Assembly: GCA_001314865.1 (NCBI GenBank)
Contig: LJZR01000004.1
Span: 1-64,000, forward strand
Length of the DNA stretch: 64,000 nucleotides
From: Phormidesmis priestleyi Ana
GTDB taxonomy: Bacteria; Cyanobacteriota; Cyanobacteriia; Phormidesmidales; Phormidesmidaceae
Direction: 5' to 3'
Program-made: the position numbers and the translations under genes
The notes under the pieces: generated by a model
What the model saw: only the letters and a program-made list of their open reading frames with translations
Database searches by the model: none
What the model was told of the DNA's origin: nothing
In this document: positions 25,232 to 34,929 of the stretch, piece after piece
Position numbering within the stretch: the first letter of the stretch is position 1
Layout: every line of letters begins with the position of its first letter

Positions 25232-28200
25232 ATGCTCCACGCTATGACTGCTCTTACATTTGAAACCTTGTCAGTAGCGCTCACCCAAGCGCTGGCTAGC
25301 CAAACCAATACGCCCCCTGAAACAACCGTTCGCTGCACATTGGGGCGAGATAAAGTGATGGTACTGGTAGAGTATCCACTACAAAACCTCAAAACAGAAC
25401 CGCTTGCAGCCCCCACGCTCGACTGGTTAGAACAGCAGCTTCGCGACCAGTTTGATATCGCTGGGCTACCCGAAGAAGCCGCTGATTTAGCGAATTTTTC
25501 AGAGGCCGGTTCAGAAATTCCAGTACAGCTGTTTTTAAAGCACTTCAATGAGTCTAAACCGTTTACAATGCGGTCTTTTATTTGGAAGGTCGCCGATGGG
25601 TTCGATGATCTGTTTGGCGTATCTGCCACTGAAATATCTGCCACCGAAAACAGACAATACAGCGAACAAGTTACATCGGTTGAAGGATGGGCCATCGACT
25701 TAGGCGCATCCTCATCTCAAAATGCATCTAGCAGAGCCTCTATCCACGGAGGAAACCAAAGCTATGCCACATCCTTTTTTCCTAGTGGCAAGAGTCAAGA
25801 CATTGCAGACGCTAACCCGTCAGAAAACAGCACTGGCTTAATTAAAGAACTGCCTAAGCCCTACTTTCAGACAGAAGAATTGGTTCCGCCTGAATTGGAT
25901 GATGAGCACCTGCACCTAGAGCTAGAACCCGACTTAGAAATGAGCGGACTGTCTTCAATAGAAAGCTATTCCAGAGAAGACTACGCATCTACAGAAGACC
26001 ACTCGTTTGCAAAAGATTACACCCCTGCGGAAGACTACTCGTTTGCAGAAGACCTTGCACCTACAGAAGACTATCTGCCTACAGAAGACTATCTGCCTAC
26101 AGAAGACTATCTGCCTACAGAAGACTATCTGCCTACAGAAGACTATCTGCCTACAGAAGACTATCTGCCTACAAAAGACTACCTGCCTACAGAAGACTAC
26201 CTGTTAGAAAAGAACTCGTTTGCAGAGCATCCGTTAGAAGACTTATCGCTAGAAAACCTGCCGTTAGAAGATGAGCTATCACTGTACACCGAAACCTCTT
26301 TGGATGCCGACTTGGCAATGGGTTTATCCGCTGCTCCCTTTTCAACGGAATCTTATCCAACGCTAGATTTACCAGGCGAGCCACGCAACTTAACCTTTGA
26401 TGAGTTCAATCTGCCAACGCTAGAACTGCCCGGCGAGCCAAGCAACTTAGCCTCTGATGAGTTTGATCTGCCAACGCTAGATTTACCGAGCGAGCCACGC
26501 AACTTGGCCTCTGATGAATTCAATCTGCCAACGCTAGAACTGCCGGGTGCTAGCGTACCTGAGATTCCACCTGCCGATGCCGATTTTTTCAATCTTGATG
26601 AAGTCAGTACCCCCGCGCCTGTCTCCGCTGACGACACTCCTCAGACATCTGATTTGAGGTCTGACCTAGCGTCTGCGAATACGGCTGATTTGCTTCAAGA
26701 TGCGTTTGAGCAGTCTGCCACTCAAGAAACTGAAGAAACTGAAGAAACTGAAGCTGACGACGCCCCAGAGCGAGATGACACACTTACTGAGCCAGATGCA
26801 TTTAGCCCATCTGAGGCCAATGTCGCAGACTATTCCTGGAATGAAGAGCCAGAGGGCTTAACAGGCGTAGGTATCTCGCTCGATGAATTGGCCGATGGAT
26901 TGGCCGATGAAGAGGACTACGAAGATGAATTGGCCGATGAAGAGGACTACGAAGGAGACTACGAAGAGGACTACGAAGATGATCCAGACTATTACTTAGA
27001 AGGCGAAGCCGCAGAGGACGAACCTTACAAGGAGGTTGCGCTCGTTGATGAAGAAGAGGTTCAACGGCAGCGCGAGCAGTGGCAGAATCAGTCTCAGCCA
27101 CACAATCCGTGGATATTTGCGGGGGCAATAGGATTTGTCGTAGTGGGTCTATTAGGATTTGTGGTTACACGCCCCTGTACAGTTGGTCAGTGCGATCGCC
27201 TGCAAACCGCTCAAACAACCAGCACAGAAGCCATCAATAGCCTACGCACAGACTCTTCTTTAATCAACGTCACTGAATCTAAGCAACAGCTCAAGCGCTC
27301 CATCGGATTGCTCTCACCGATTCCCTTTTGGTCTCCTTACTACGATCAGGCCCAGTCTATGTTGCCTGAATACGAAAATCAGGTTCAAGCGCTAACCTAC
27401 GTGGCCACCGCCCAAGAGACAGCCTATAGTGCTGCCGTCAGCTCCCAAGATCCGCCGCATCCCGTTTCAACTTGGCAAAAAATCGCCGATGACTGGCTCA
27501 AGGCAGCCGAAATGTTAGAGAAGGTGCCCAATGATAGCGCCGTACGTGAATTAGCCGACAATAAGCTCATTGAGTACCGAGCCAATCGCGCCACCATCTT
27601 GGTGCGGATTGATGCTGAATCTAAGGCTGAAGTCAGTTTGAGGCAGGCGATGCAGGCTGCGAGCTTAGGGACTCAACAGGCCGAAAATGCCACTTCTGTA
27701 GAAGCTTGGGAGACGGCATTGGCATCGTGGGAACAGGTTGTCGATAATCTAAGCCAAATCCCACAGGGCACCAACGCCCATGCAGAGGCGCAAAAACTGC
27801 TGCCCGAATATTTAAAAAAGCTAGATGAGGTACGCAACCGCACTGAACGAGAGCGCAGTGCCAGCGAGCTATTATCGCAGGCCAAGCAGCTCGCAGCCGA
27901 TGCTCAAAAAGCAGAAGTTGAAGAGCAGTGGAGCCAGTCGGTACAAACCTGGAAATCGGCAGCTAGCCAGCTCCAAGGGATTCCTCATGGGACCATGGTT
28001 CATGCCGAAGCTCAGGCCCTGTACGGGCTCTATACAAATGAAGTCAGCAAATCGGAAAACAACCTTCAGGTCGCACTGCGGTTTCAGCCCTTTGAACCTA
28101 GCTTTTTTGCAGCCTGTGGCGTTACCGGCAACCAAAAATGCACCTACGCCGTGACCAGGGGCAACATCCGGCTAGACCTGTTCGAAGGCTACGACATGCT

Positions 28201-28408
28201 GATCGACCAGACCATCACACCGCCCGATCAGCGAATGGCTCAGCTCGCATCTGACCCCTCTTTTCCGCAGCTTAGCGAGCAATCTAATCAGCTGCTTCAA
28301 GACATTTCTGAACTGAGCACACAGGCTCAAGTACCTGTTAGGCTATACGATGCTAAAGGCGAATTTTTAGCGATGTATCGACCTGACCTCAAGGGTTTCA
28401 CTCGCTAA
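25232..28408 (+). CDS. Acidic-repeat single-pass membrane protein with helical repeats
   Basis: 1058 aa, not recognised as a named protein. Residues 1-130 look globular. About 190-630 are strongly acidic and repetitive, including seven nearly perfect six-residue EDYLPT units and three longer LPTLELPGEPxNLASDEF units. One membrane helix follows (NPWIFAGAIGFVVVGLLGFV, about 632-652). The C-terminal 400 residues hold about four helical modules sharing W...L..iP.gt.aHaeAq..l..Y. ATG 25244 is an alternative start. There is no signal peptide, so a cytoplasmic acidic N-half and an exported C-half are likely. Its stop overlaps the convergent fetB-like stop by 3 bases. Confidence 0.75.
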   Translation: MLHAMTALTFETLSVALTQALASQTNTPPETTVRCTLGRDKVMVLVEYPLQNLKTEPLAAPTLDWLEQQLRDQFDIAGLPEEAADLANFSEAGSEIPVQLFLKHFNESKPFTMRSFIWKVADGFDDLFGVSATEISATENRQYSEQVTSVEGWAIDLGASSSQNASSRASIHGGNQSYATSFFPSGKSQDIADANPSENSTGLIKELPKPYFQTEELVPPELDDEHLHLELEPDLEMSGLSSIESYSREDYASTEDHSFAKDYTPAEDYSFAEDLAPTEDYLPTEDYLPTEDYLPTEDYLPTEDYLPTEDYLPTKDYLPTEDYLLEKNSFAEHPLEDLSLENLPLEDELSLYTETSLDADLAMGLSAAPFSTESYPTLDLPGEPRNLTFDEFNLPTLELPGEPSNLASDEFDLPTLDLPSEPRNLASDEFNLPTLELPGASVPEIPPADADFFNLDEVSTPAPVSADDTPQTSDLRSDLASANTADLLQDAFEQSATQETEETEETEADDAPERDDTLTEPDAFSPSEANVADYSWNEEPEGLTGVGISLDELADGLADEEDYEDELADEEDYEGDYEEDYEDDPDYYLEGEAAEDEPYKEVALVDEEEVQRQREQWQNQSQPHNPWIFAGAIGFVVVGLLGFVVTRPCTVGQCDRLQTAQTTSTEAINSLRTDSSLINVTESKQQLKRSIGLLSPIPFWSPYYDQAQSMLPEYENQVQALTYVATAQETAYSAAVSSQDPPHPVSTWQKIADDWLKAAEMLEKVPNDSAVRELADNKLIEYRANRATILVRIDAESKAEVSLRQAMQAASLGTQQAENATSVEAWETALASWEQVVDNLSQIPQGTNAHAEAQKLLPEYLKKLDEVRNRTERERSASELLSQAKQLAADAQKAEVEEQWSQSVQTWKSAASQLQGIPHGTMVHAEAQALYGLYTNEVSKSENNLQVALRFQPFEPSFFAACGVTGNQKCTYAVTRGNIRLDLFEGYDMLIDQTITPPDQRMAQLASDPSFPQLSEQSNQLLQDISELSTQAQVPVRLYDAKGEFLAMYRPDLKGFTR
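26060..26210. repeat. 18-bp in-frame tandem repeats (EDYLPT)
   Basis: Seven or more copies of an 18-bp unit (gaagactatctgcctaca) occur almost without change, coding for EDYLPT in the acidic protein. A longer repeat of about 60 bp lies at 26350-26550. Their near-identity at DNA level points to recent slippage. Confidence 0.9.
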
Positions 28409-29178
28409 CGGGGATCTATTAGCTGCATCGCCGGGGTAAAAAATTGCTTCAAAATGCCATAGGTCACCAATAGCGACGCGATGAGGGTCGCTAAGGCCAG
28501 CATAAACATAATCAAAATTTGATACACAGCGGCTGTTAGCGGATTGGCTCCGGCCAAAATTTGGCCCGTTATTATCCCTGGCAAAGTGACGAGGCCAACC
28601 ACCATCATGGCGTTAATCGTGGGAATCAGGCCTGCTTTAATCGCCGCCTGGCGGTATTTTTGAACGGCCTGAATCGGCGTTGCGCCTAGGCTTAGATGGG
28701 TTTCTATTTCAACTCGGTTATTGCGGAGGGCATTGACCAAACGCTCACCCGCAATCGAAGCCGCTGTCATGGCATTGCCTAGAACAATGCCGCTGAGCGG
28801 GATCAAATACCGGGGGTCGTACCAGGGGTCAGGATGAATCACCAGCAGGCTAACATAGCTCATGGTAACGAGGCCGCTGAGAAATATGGCCAGCCACACC
28901 CACTTCAAGAGCCCTGGCAAGTCTCGGTCTATGCGGCTGCGTGCAACGGTCGCAGCGATAGTGACCATTAGCGCTAAAAGGGCCAAAATAATGAGCGGAT
29001 TGCGGGTTTCAAACACAAAGGCCAGAAAAATGCCTACGCCCAGCAGCTGAATAATGGTGCGTCCTGTCGCGATCGCCAGCAGTTTAGCAAGACCCAACCC
29101 CTGCCAGCTCGCCAGAGCAATGGCGATCGCCATCATCCCTGTGGCCCACAACATCCCAACTAAGTTAGGCTCAATCAT
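28405..29178 (-). CDS. ABC transporter permease, FetB/YbbM family
   Basis: 257 aa from ATG 29178 (MIEPNLVGMLWATG), the usual family length. Six to seven hydrophobic segments and the conserved cytoplasmic stretches LGNAMTAASIAGERL and LSLGATPIQAVQKYRQAAIKAGLIPTINAM (quoted in parts) identify UPF0014. In E. coli FetAB exports iron and helps resist oxidative stress. The partner ATPase FetA is not adjacent, so it must be elsewhere or shared. It converges with the acidic-repeat protein gene, sharing overlapping stop codons. Confidence 0.87.
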   Translation of the reverse strand: MIEPNLVGMLWATGMMAIAIALASWQGLGLAKLLAIATGRTIIQLLGVGIFLAFVFETRNPLIILALLALMVTIAATVARSRIDRDLPGLLKWVWLAIFLSGLVTMSYVSLLVIHPDPWYDPRYLIPLSGIVLGNAMTAASIAGERLVNALRNNRVEIETHLSLGATPIQAVQKYRQAAIKAGLIPTINAMMVVGLVTLPGIITGQILAGANPLTAAVYQILIMFMLALATLIASLLVTYGILKQFFTPAMQLIDPR

Positions 29179-29356
29179 GCTTTCTTCCGGATGCGTTTTC
29201 ACCTTGCGTCTTAATCATCCTGCAAAAGCACTGTAAAATGCACCCTAGAACAGAAATAGATTTTCCTTGCCGCTTTCGCCTTAGTAAAAAAAACCGGCCT
29301 AAAAACCCGGCCTCTAAAACTGGCCTACTAGCCTCCTCCTCTAAGCAATACCCCTC

Positions 29357-30496
29357 GTGAATAAAATCATCACTCCCGTTCCGCCGCTGGATCTGACTGG
29401 TCAGTACGCCACCATCGAAAGCGACATCAGTACAGCTGTCTTAAAAGTACTGGCGTCTGGGCAATACATTAACGGCCCAGTAGTGGAATCGTTCGCGACC
29501 GCCTTTGGTCACTACATTGGAACGGAGGAATGCGTCGTGTGTAATTCGGGCACCGATGCGCTGTATTTGGCATTGCGATCGCTCAATATCGGCCCCGGTG
29601 ATGAGGTCATTACCTCACCCTTTACCTTTATTGCCACCGCCGAAGCCATTAGCGCCGTTGGGGCAAAGCCGGTTTTTATCGATATTGAGCGCACGACGCT
29701 AAACCTAAACCCAACCCTCATTGAGGCCGCCATTACCGAACGAACCAAGGCAATTATGCCGGTTCATATTTTTGGTAAGCCAGTCGATATGGATGCGGTC
29801 ATGGCGATCGCACAGCAGCATTCTCTATGGGTCATTGAAGACTGCGCTCAGGCAACCGGGGCAGAATGGAGAGGCCAAAAGGTAGGCAGCATCGGTCATA
29901 TGGGCTGCTTTAGCTTTTTCCCCACCAAAAATTTAGGCGGCTGTGGAGACGGCGGTGCGCTCACCACCAACCATCCTGATATTGCCGCGACGGCTCGCCT
30001 GCTGCGCGAACATGGCAGCAAAGTGCGCTACCACCATGAAGCAATCGGCATTAACAGCCGCCTAGATGCCGTACAGGCCGCTATTTTGCAAGTTAAGCTA
30101 CAGCACTTAGCCCAGTGGAACGCTCAGCGGATGGCCGTAGCCGAACGATATCGGCAGCTACTAGCATCCATACCCAATGTCCTAGCCCCCAGCGAAATTA
30201 AAGCAGGCACCAGCGTATGGAACCAATACAGCATTTTGCTAGAAGGGTTTACGGCTAATCGGCGCGATCGCCTGCGCAGTGCCATGCAAGATCACAGCGT
30301 TTCTACCATGGTGTACTACCCTATTCCCTTGCACCGTCAGCCCGTGTACCAAAACTTAGGCTATGGTGAAAACGCCCTGCCAGTGAGCGATCAAGCGGCT
30401 GCTGAAGTACTGGCACTACCCATGTTCCCCGAGCTCACCGAGCAACAGCAAGAACAAGTCATACAGGCACTACGGAAATCTCTCCAACAAGTCTGA
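29357..30496 (+). CDS. DegT/DnrJ/EryC1-family sugar aminotransferase
   Basis: 379 aa from GTG 29357 (VNKIITPVPPLD). PLP-dependent fold type I enzyme that usually aminates keto-sugar nucleotides for polysaccharide or O-antigen synthesis. GTDALYLALRS, the DCAQATGAEW segment and the PLP-lysine region FSFFPTKNLGGCGDGGAL are intact, as is the HGSKVRYHHEAIGINSRLD segment. No other sugar-nucleotide genes are next to it, so the substrate is not defined. The leader has a duplicated ccggcctctaaaa-type motif. Confidence 0.92.
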   Translation: MNKIITPVPPLDLTGQYATIESDISTAVLKVLASGQYINGPVVESFATAFGHYIGTEECVVCNSGTDALYLALRSLNIGPGDEVITSPFTFIATAEAISAVGAKPVFIDIERTTLNLNPTLIEAAITERTKAIMPVHIFGKPVDMDAVMAIAQQHSLWVIEDCAQATGAEWRGQKVGSIGHMGCFSFFPTKNLGGCGDGGALTTNHPDIAATARLLREHGSKVRYHHEAIGINSRLDAVQAAILQVKLQHLAQWNAQRMAVAERYRQLLASIPNVLAPSEIKAGTSVWNQYSILLEGFTANRRDRLRSAMQDHSVSTMVYYPIPLHRQPVYQNLGYGENALPVSDQAAAEVLALPMFPELTEQQQEQVIQALRKSLQQV

Positions 30497-30614
30497 AGGG
30501 TTTTGTATTTTTGTATACTAAGATGAAGAAGCTGATACAGCACGCTTTCTAAGCGAGGACATTCGCTGTTGGAAATAGTGCTAATACAAGCTTTGCTTCT
30601 ATGTCTTTGCCACT

Positions 30615-32444
30615 ATGACAGACCTCAACGGTTCGACAGAGCCTTCCTTTGGAAACGTCGCGCCCGAAAGCGCCACTTGGAGAGCCCACCAAAACGCCCA
30701 CCAAAACGCCTCCGACACCGACCCCCGTTATATGCATCACTACGACTGGCAGGCGATCGCCCGGTACTACCGATGGCGTCCGTTAGTCATCATATGGCGC
30801 ACACTAACCGTTTCCTGGATGCTAGGCGCCTTTGCCTTAAACCTCCTGTCTGATCATATTTTCAAACGAGCCGTTATCAATCAAAACAAGCGGGCCATTC
30901 GTTTACGGCAAATTCTCACTCAGCTGGGGCCCACATTCATCAAAGTAGGCCAAGCACTCTCAACCCGTCCCGACCTGATCAAGCCCAGCTTTTTAGATGA
31001 GCTCATCAAACTGCAAGATCAGCTGCCGCCTTTCCCGACCGACATTGCCCGGCAGATTATCTACAACGATTTAGATCGCACACCAGAAGAAATCTACAGT
31101 ACTTTTTCGGCCGAGCCCATCGCCGCTGCCAGCCTAGGACAGGTATACAAAGCTCGGTTATACAGCGGTGAAGAAGTCGCTGTCAAAGTGCAACGACCTA
31201 ACCTAATGCCCATCATCTGCCGCGATCTTTACATTATGCGGTGGGCCGCTGGCTGGATTGCGCCCTGGCTACCACTCAACTTAGGGCATGACTTAACCTT
31301 GATTGTCGATGAGTTTGGCAGCAAGCTTTTCGAAGAAGTCGACTACATCAACGAAGGGCGTAATGCAGAGAGGTTTGCCGCGAACTTTCAAGATGAGCCA
31401 CTGGTTAAAGTACCCGCCATCTACTGGCGCTATACCAGTACCCATGTGCTCACCATGGAATGGATTAACGGCTTCAAACTCACAGACACCGAAAAGGTTA
31501 AGCAGGCGGGATTAGCCAGCAATGATCTGGTTGAAATCGGCGTTTCCTCGGGTCTTAGACAACTACTAGAATTTGGCTTTTTCCACGCTGATCCTCACCC
31601 TGGCAACTTATTTGCCATGCCCGATGGCCGCATGGCCTACATTGACTTTGGCATGACCGACCAGCTCGATCAAAACACCAAAGAAACGCTCGTAGATTCG
31701 GTAGTTCACCTCATTAACAAAGACTACGTAGATTTGGCTAATGACTTTGTCAAGCTGGGCTTTCTTACCCCAGATATAGACGTCAGGCCAATTGTCCCTG
31801 CCTTAGAAGCAGTATTCGCAGATGCGATTGGGGCTAGCGTAGGCGACTTTAACTTTAAATCTATTACCGATAAATTTTCGGAGGTCATGTATGAATATCC
31901 ATTCCGTGTACCTGCAAAATTTGCCCTCATTATCCGGTCTTTAGTGACGCAAGAAGGCTTGGCTCTGAGCTTAGATCCTAACTTCAAAATAGTTGAGATA
32001 GCTTATCCTTACGTCGCTAGACGTTTGCTCACCGCTGAAACACCAGCGCTCAGAAGACGGCTCATTGATGTGCTCTTCAAAGACGGTCACTTGCAGTGGG
32101 CACGGCTCGAAAATCTGCTGATGATCGCCCGCGCCGATAATAGCTTTGACATCATTCCAACGGCAGGCCTAGGCCTTCAGTTTTTAGTGTCAGAAGAAGG
32201 CCAGTACCTCAGACAGCAAATTTTACTCGCCCTCACCGAAGATAATCGATTGCATACTGAAGAGGTTCAGCGGCTATGGGCGTTAGTAAAAGATGACTTA
32301 CAGCCCGATAGGCTATTGGGCGCTGCCTGGGGTGCGTTAGCAGGGCCAATTCAGCAGCGAATTGTTGATTTTTCTAAAGAGCAAGCCGCCGCATTAGTAC
32401 CTGCTGAGCTAGTCGGCGCTTTTCAAAAAGCATCGACGCCCTAG
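30615..32444 (+). CDS. ABC1/UbiB-family atypical kinase
   Basis: 609 aa. The KxGQ motif (FIKVGQALSTRPDL), the Ala-rich loop AAASLGQVYKARL, FHADPHPGNLF and the YIDFGM metal site define the family. These ATPase/kinase-like proteins support plastoquinone and tocopherol metabolism in plastids and cyanobacteria; the exact role here is inferred. The first 50 residues are variable and polar. Cyanobacteria carry several paralogues, so no gene symbol is given. It follows the aminotransferase by about 120 bp on the same strand. Confidence 0.92.
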   Translation: MTDLNGSTEPSFGNVAPESATWRAHQNAHQNASDTDPRYMHHYDWQAIARYYRWRPLVIIWRTLTVSWMLGAFALNLLSDHIFKRAVINQNKRAIRLRQILTQLGPTFIKVGQALSTRPDLIKPSFLDELIKLQDQLPPFPTDIARQIIYNDLDRTPEEIYSTFSAEPIAAASLGQVYKARLYSGEEVAVKVQRPNLMPIICRDLYIMRWAAGWIAPWLPLNLGHDLTLIVDEFGSKLFEEVDYINEGRNAERFAANFQDEPLVKVPAIYWRYTSTHVLTMEWINGFKLTDTEKVKQAGLASNDLVEIGVSSGLRQLLEFGFFHADPHPGNLFAMPDGRMAYIDFGMTDQLDQNTKETLVDSVVHLINKDYVDLANDFVKLGFLTPDIDVRPIVPALEAVFADAIGASVGDFNFKSITDKFSEVMYEYPFRVPAKFALIIRSLVTQEGLALSLDPNFKIVEIAYPYVARRLLTAETPALRRRLIDVLFKDGHLQWARLENLLMIARADNSFDIIPTAGLGLQFLVSEEGQYLRQQILLALTEDNRLHTEEVQRLWALVKDDLQPDRLLGAAWGALAGPIQQRIVDFSKEQAAALVPAELVGAFQKASTP

Positions 32445-32554
32445 TAACCAGACTTCATAACGCGACTTGATAGCACTTTGATGCAAACAATTCGTCATAG
32501 CGTTTGATGTACAATTGATTTAATATTCGTTTACAAAAGCCTTCTTAAAGCCCT

Positions 32555-32923
32555 ATGTACTATCCCCAGACGCCTCCTTATTTCATGCTAGTGGCGGGTT
32601 TGCTAATTTCCATAGCATCGGGGACTGCGTTCTCTGCTGTGTTAAAGGAGACGGTGGGCGACTGGTACAAAAACAAATCAACCCGATCAATTTCTAAACT
32701 TCAAGGCTTTGACTTGCAGCTTCCGTTTGCCGGTATTTGTTTAGGAAGCTGTATATTTTTGGCTTCCGGGATGTGTATTTTTGGATTTACGCCGTTAATC
32801 GCCTATGGGATGGCAACGCCATTGGTACTGCTGAGCGCAGTTCTCGTTTGGGTTCAGCTGCGAAAAAATTTGGCGATACTAGAAAGTGGGAATACGCGCG
32901 CTTTTGAGTTGGATGGCTTTTAA
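32555..32923 (+). CDS. Small hypothetical membrane protein
   Basis: 122 aa. Three hydrophobic segments (about 10-30, 53-75 and 80-100) with a short charged loop (KETVGDWYKNKSTR) after the first. The middle segment contains three cysteines. I do not recognise a named family, though the even composition and clear start support a real gene. It follows the UbiB-like gene by 110 bp on the same strand. Confidence 0.7.
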   Translation: MYYPQTPPYFMLVAGLLISIASGTAFSAVLKETVGDWYKNKSTRSISKLQGFDLQLPFAGICLGSCIFLASGMCIFGFTPLIAYGMATPLVLLSAVLVWVQLRKNLAILESGNTRAFELDGF

Positions 32924-33001
32924 GCATTCATACAATTAAGCATCACAGAATCATCGCAGCGCCCATCTGGTGACCATCTCCAGATACTTCAACTTTCCAA
33001 C

Positions 33002-34018
33002 CTATAGATTCTCCAATCGGTTTAGCTGCTGCTGCGCAGCGGTTGCCCATTCTGGGTTGCCTTGCGATACATAGAGATTAATAGCCACCTGGAGCTGCGC
33101 TCTGGCTTCGTCGTAGCGCGCTAGGTTGGCGAGTGCTAGCCCTTGAGCATAGCGGGCATGGCCAAAGTCAGGTAGGTAGGTAGAAGCCGTTTCAAAGGCG
33201 GCAATAGCAGTTTCTAGCTCACCTTGCTGAGTAAGCGATACGCCCCGTCCATAGTGAGCTTTGGCGTAGTCGGGAGACAGCGCTAAAGCCTGCTCAAACA
33301 CGGCCAGAGCCTGGGCATGTTCTCCCCGACTCTGGTGTATCATGCCCAGATGATAGTGCGGTTCAGGCGCGTTGGGACCATAGGCCACCGCTTTTTGAAA
33401 GGCGTCAAAGGCAGCGGCTGAGTTACCTTTTTGGCGATGGAGAAGACCCACATTGTAATGGGCTAGGCCCAGTGTCGGTTCGAGAGCAAGCGCCCGATTT
33501 AGGTAGCTCTCGGCCTGATCTAGGTTGCCACCTTCTAGCAGGGTCGCACCCACGTTAACGTAGGCTAGGGCAAAAGCCGGATCAGCCTGGGTGGCCTGCC
33601 AAAATGAGGTCGCGGCTGCCTGCATTTGATTGTTTTGTCTTAGGGCTAGTCCTAAGTTATAGTGAGCGGCTGCCGAGTCAGGAGCTAAAGAAACTGCTTG
33701 TCGGAAGGAGGCGATCGCCAATTCAAGCTCACCTTGCTGAATAAATGCAATTCCTTCTGCTAGCGCATCCTCAACTGCGGTGGTCTGAGCTAGCAAATCA
33801 AATCCATCTGGAGCAATACCGAGCGGTTTGAGTGATGCGCGGATTGTTAAGCCTTCTTCCTCTAATCCGCTCTCTGATCCCCTTTCTGATCCCCTTTCTG
33901 ATGGGCTAGCAGCGATCGCTTCAGACAAGCCAGTACTGATACCTATGGAGGTAAAAACCATAGCGGGAAAAAGGACTAAACAAGCCTGATAGCGATTGAG
34001 CCGTTTTCGAGCAGCCAT
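33002..34018 (-). CDS. Secreted TPR protein
   Basis: 338 aa. A basic N-terminus and hydrophobic stretch (ACLVLFPAMVFTSIGIS) form a signal peptide or anchor to about residue 36. A short SERGSERGSESG repeat follows, then six to seven canonical 34-residue TPRs (for example AAAHYNLGLALRQNNQMQAA and PEPHYHLGMIHQSRGEHAQA) to the end. This is a protein-protein scaffold in the envelope; partners are unknown. It is downstream of the ABC exporter genes after 160 bp, on the same strand. Confidence 0.88.
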   Translation of the reverse strand: MAARKRLNRYQACLVLFPAMVFTSIGISTGLSEAIAASPSERGSERGSESGLEEEGLTIRASLKPLGIAPDGFDLLAQTTAVEDALAEGIAFIQQGELELAIASFRQAVSLAPDSAAAHYNLGLALRQNNQMQAAATSFWQATQADPAFALAYVNVGATLLEGGNLDQAESYLNRALALEPTLGLAHYNVGLLHRQKGNSAAAFDAFQKAVAYGPNAPEPHYHLGMIHQSRGEHAQALAVFEQALALSPDYAKAHYGRGVSLTQQGELETAIAAFETASTYLPDFGHARYAQGLALANLARYDEARAQLQVAINLYVSQGNPEWATAAQQQLNRLENL

Positions 34019-34179
34019 TTTTATTTTCAGCGTTTCTAGTGTGTTTTCCCTAATCTAGGGCGATAGGGGACAACCACTAACCACATCTGTGCCACTTGAT
34101 ACATGCGTAAAACACATGTTTAAAAGTGATCTATTCACGACTTTAAAACTACTCACGATTTTTTCAGCCGCTGTCAGCG

Positions 34180-34926
34180 CTATGCAACAGATGTCGCAGA
34201 TCCAGCGGTGACACTGGCAAGATCGGCTGGGTTGAGATTGTGATTGACCACTGCGCCATCGCGAAACCAAATGACTCGGTTGGTCAAACGCGCCACATCG
34301 GGCTCGTGAGTGACCATCACCACGGTAATACCGCTGTCGTTCAGCTTTGAAAAAATGTCGATGACATCTTGAGTGGTTTGGGTGTCGAGTGCGCCCGTTG
34401 GTTCATCAGCCAATAGCAACAGAGGCTGGTTGACGATGGCACGGGCGATCGCAACCCTTTGCTGCTGCCCACCCGATAGCTGGTTGGGCCGATTGTTAAG
34501 GCGATCGCTTAAGCCCACCTGAGCCAGCGCGTCGGCAGCGCGTTCCTTTCTCTCTTTTCCGAGCACGCCTGCGTACATCATCGGCTGCTCGACATTCTCT
34601 AGCGCGGTGAGATGAGTGAGCAAATGAAACTGCTGAAAGACAAAGCCAATTTTACGATTGCGAATATGGGCGAGTTCGTCTTGCTGGAGTTGGGCGACAT
34701 TTTGCCCATCAAACAGATACTCGCCGCTAGTCGGCTGGTCAAGGCAACCCACCATATTCATCGCGGTCGATTTACCTGACCCCGAAGGCCCCATAATTGA
34801 GCAGTATTCACCCGGATGAATCATCATATTAACGTCCCACAGAGCGCGGACTTCGGTGTTGCCTGCGCCGTAAATTTTGGTGACATGCTTGAACTCAATC
34901 AGCGGCAAGATGACAGAAGAAGACAT
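34180..34926 (-). CDS. ABC exporter ATPase, MacB/LolD type
   Basis: 248 aa. Walker A is GPSGSGKST, the Q-loop FQQFHLL, the signature LSGGQQQR and the Walker [13 protein letters not shown], with VTHE; all typical of the MacB/LolD branch. It begins 3 nt after the stop of the permease gene, so it is cotranscribed. The pair would act as a mechanotransmission-type exporter or lipoprotein/peptide transporter. No adaptor (membrane-fusion) gene of the DevB/MacA kind is adjacent. Confidence 0.92.
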   Translation of the reverse strand: MSSSVILPLIEFKHVTKIYGAGNTEVRALWDVNMMIHPGEYCSIMGPSGSGKSTAMNMVGCLDQPTSGEYLFDGQNVAQLQQDELAHIRNRKIGFVFQQFHLLTHLTALENVEQPMMYAGVLGKERKERAADALAQVGLSDRLNNRPNQLSGGQQQRVAIARAIVNQPLLLLADEPTGALDTQTTQDVIDIFSKLNDSGITVVMVTHEPDVARLTNRVIWFRDGAVVNHNLNPADLASVTAGSATSVA

Positions 34927-34929
34927 GGA

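Noticed and set aside
26007-26207. Frame with LQKTIC repeats
   Set aside because: It is the +1 reading of the EDYLPT repeats in the acidic membrane protein.
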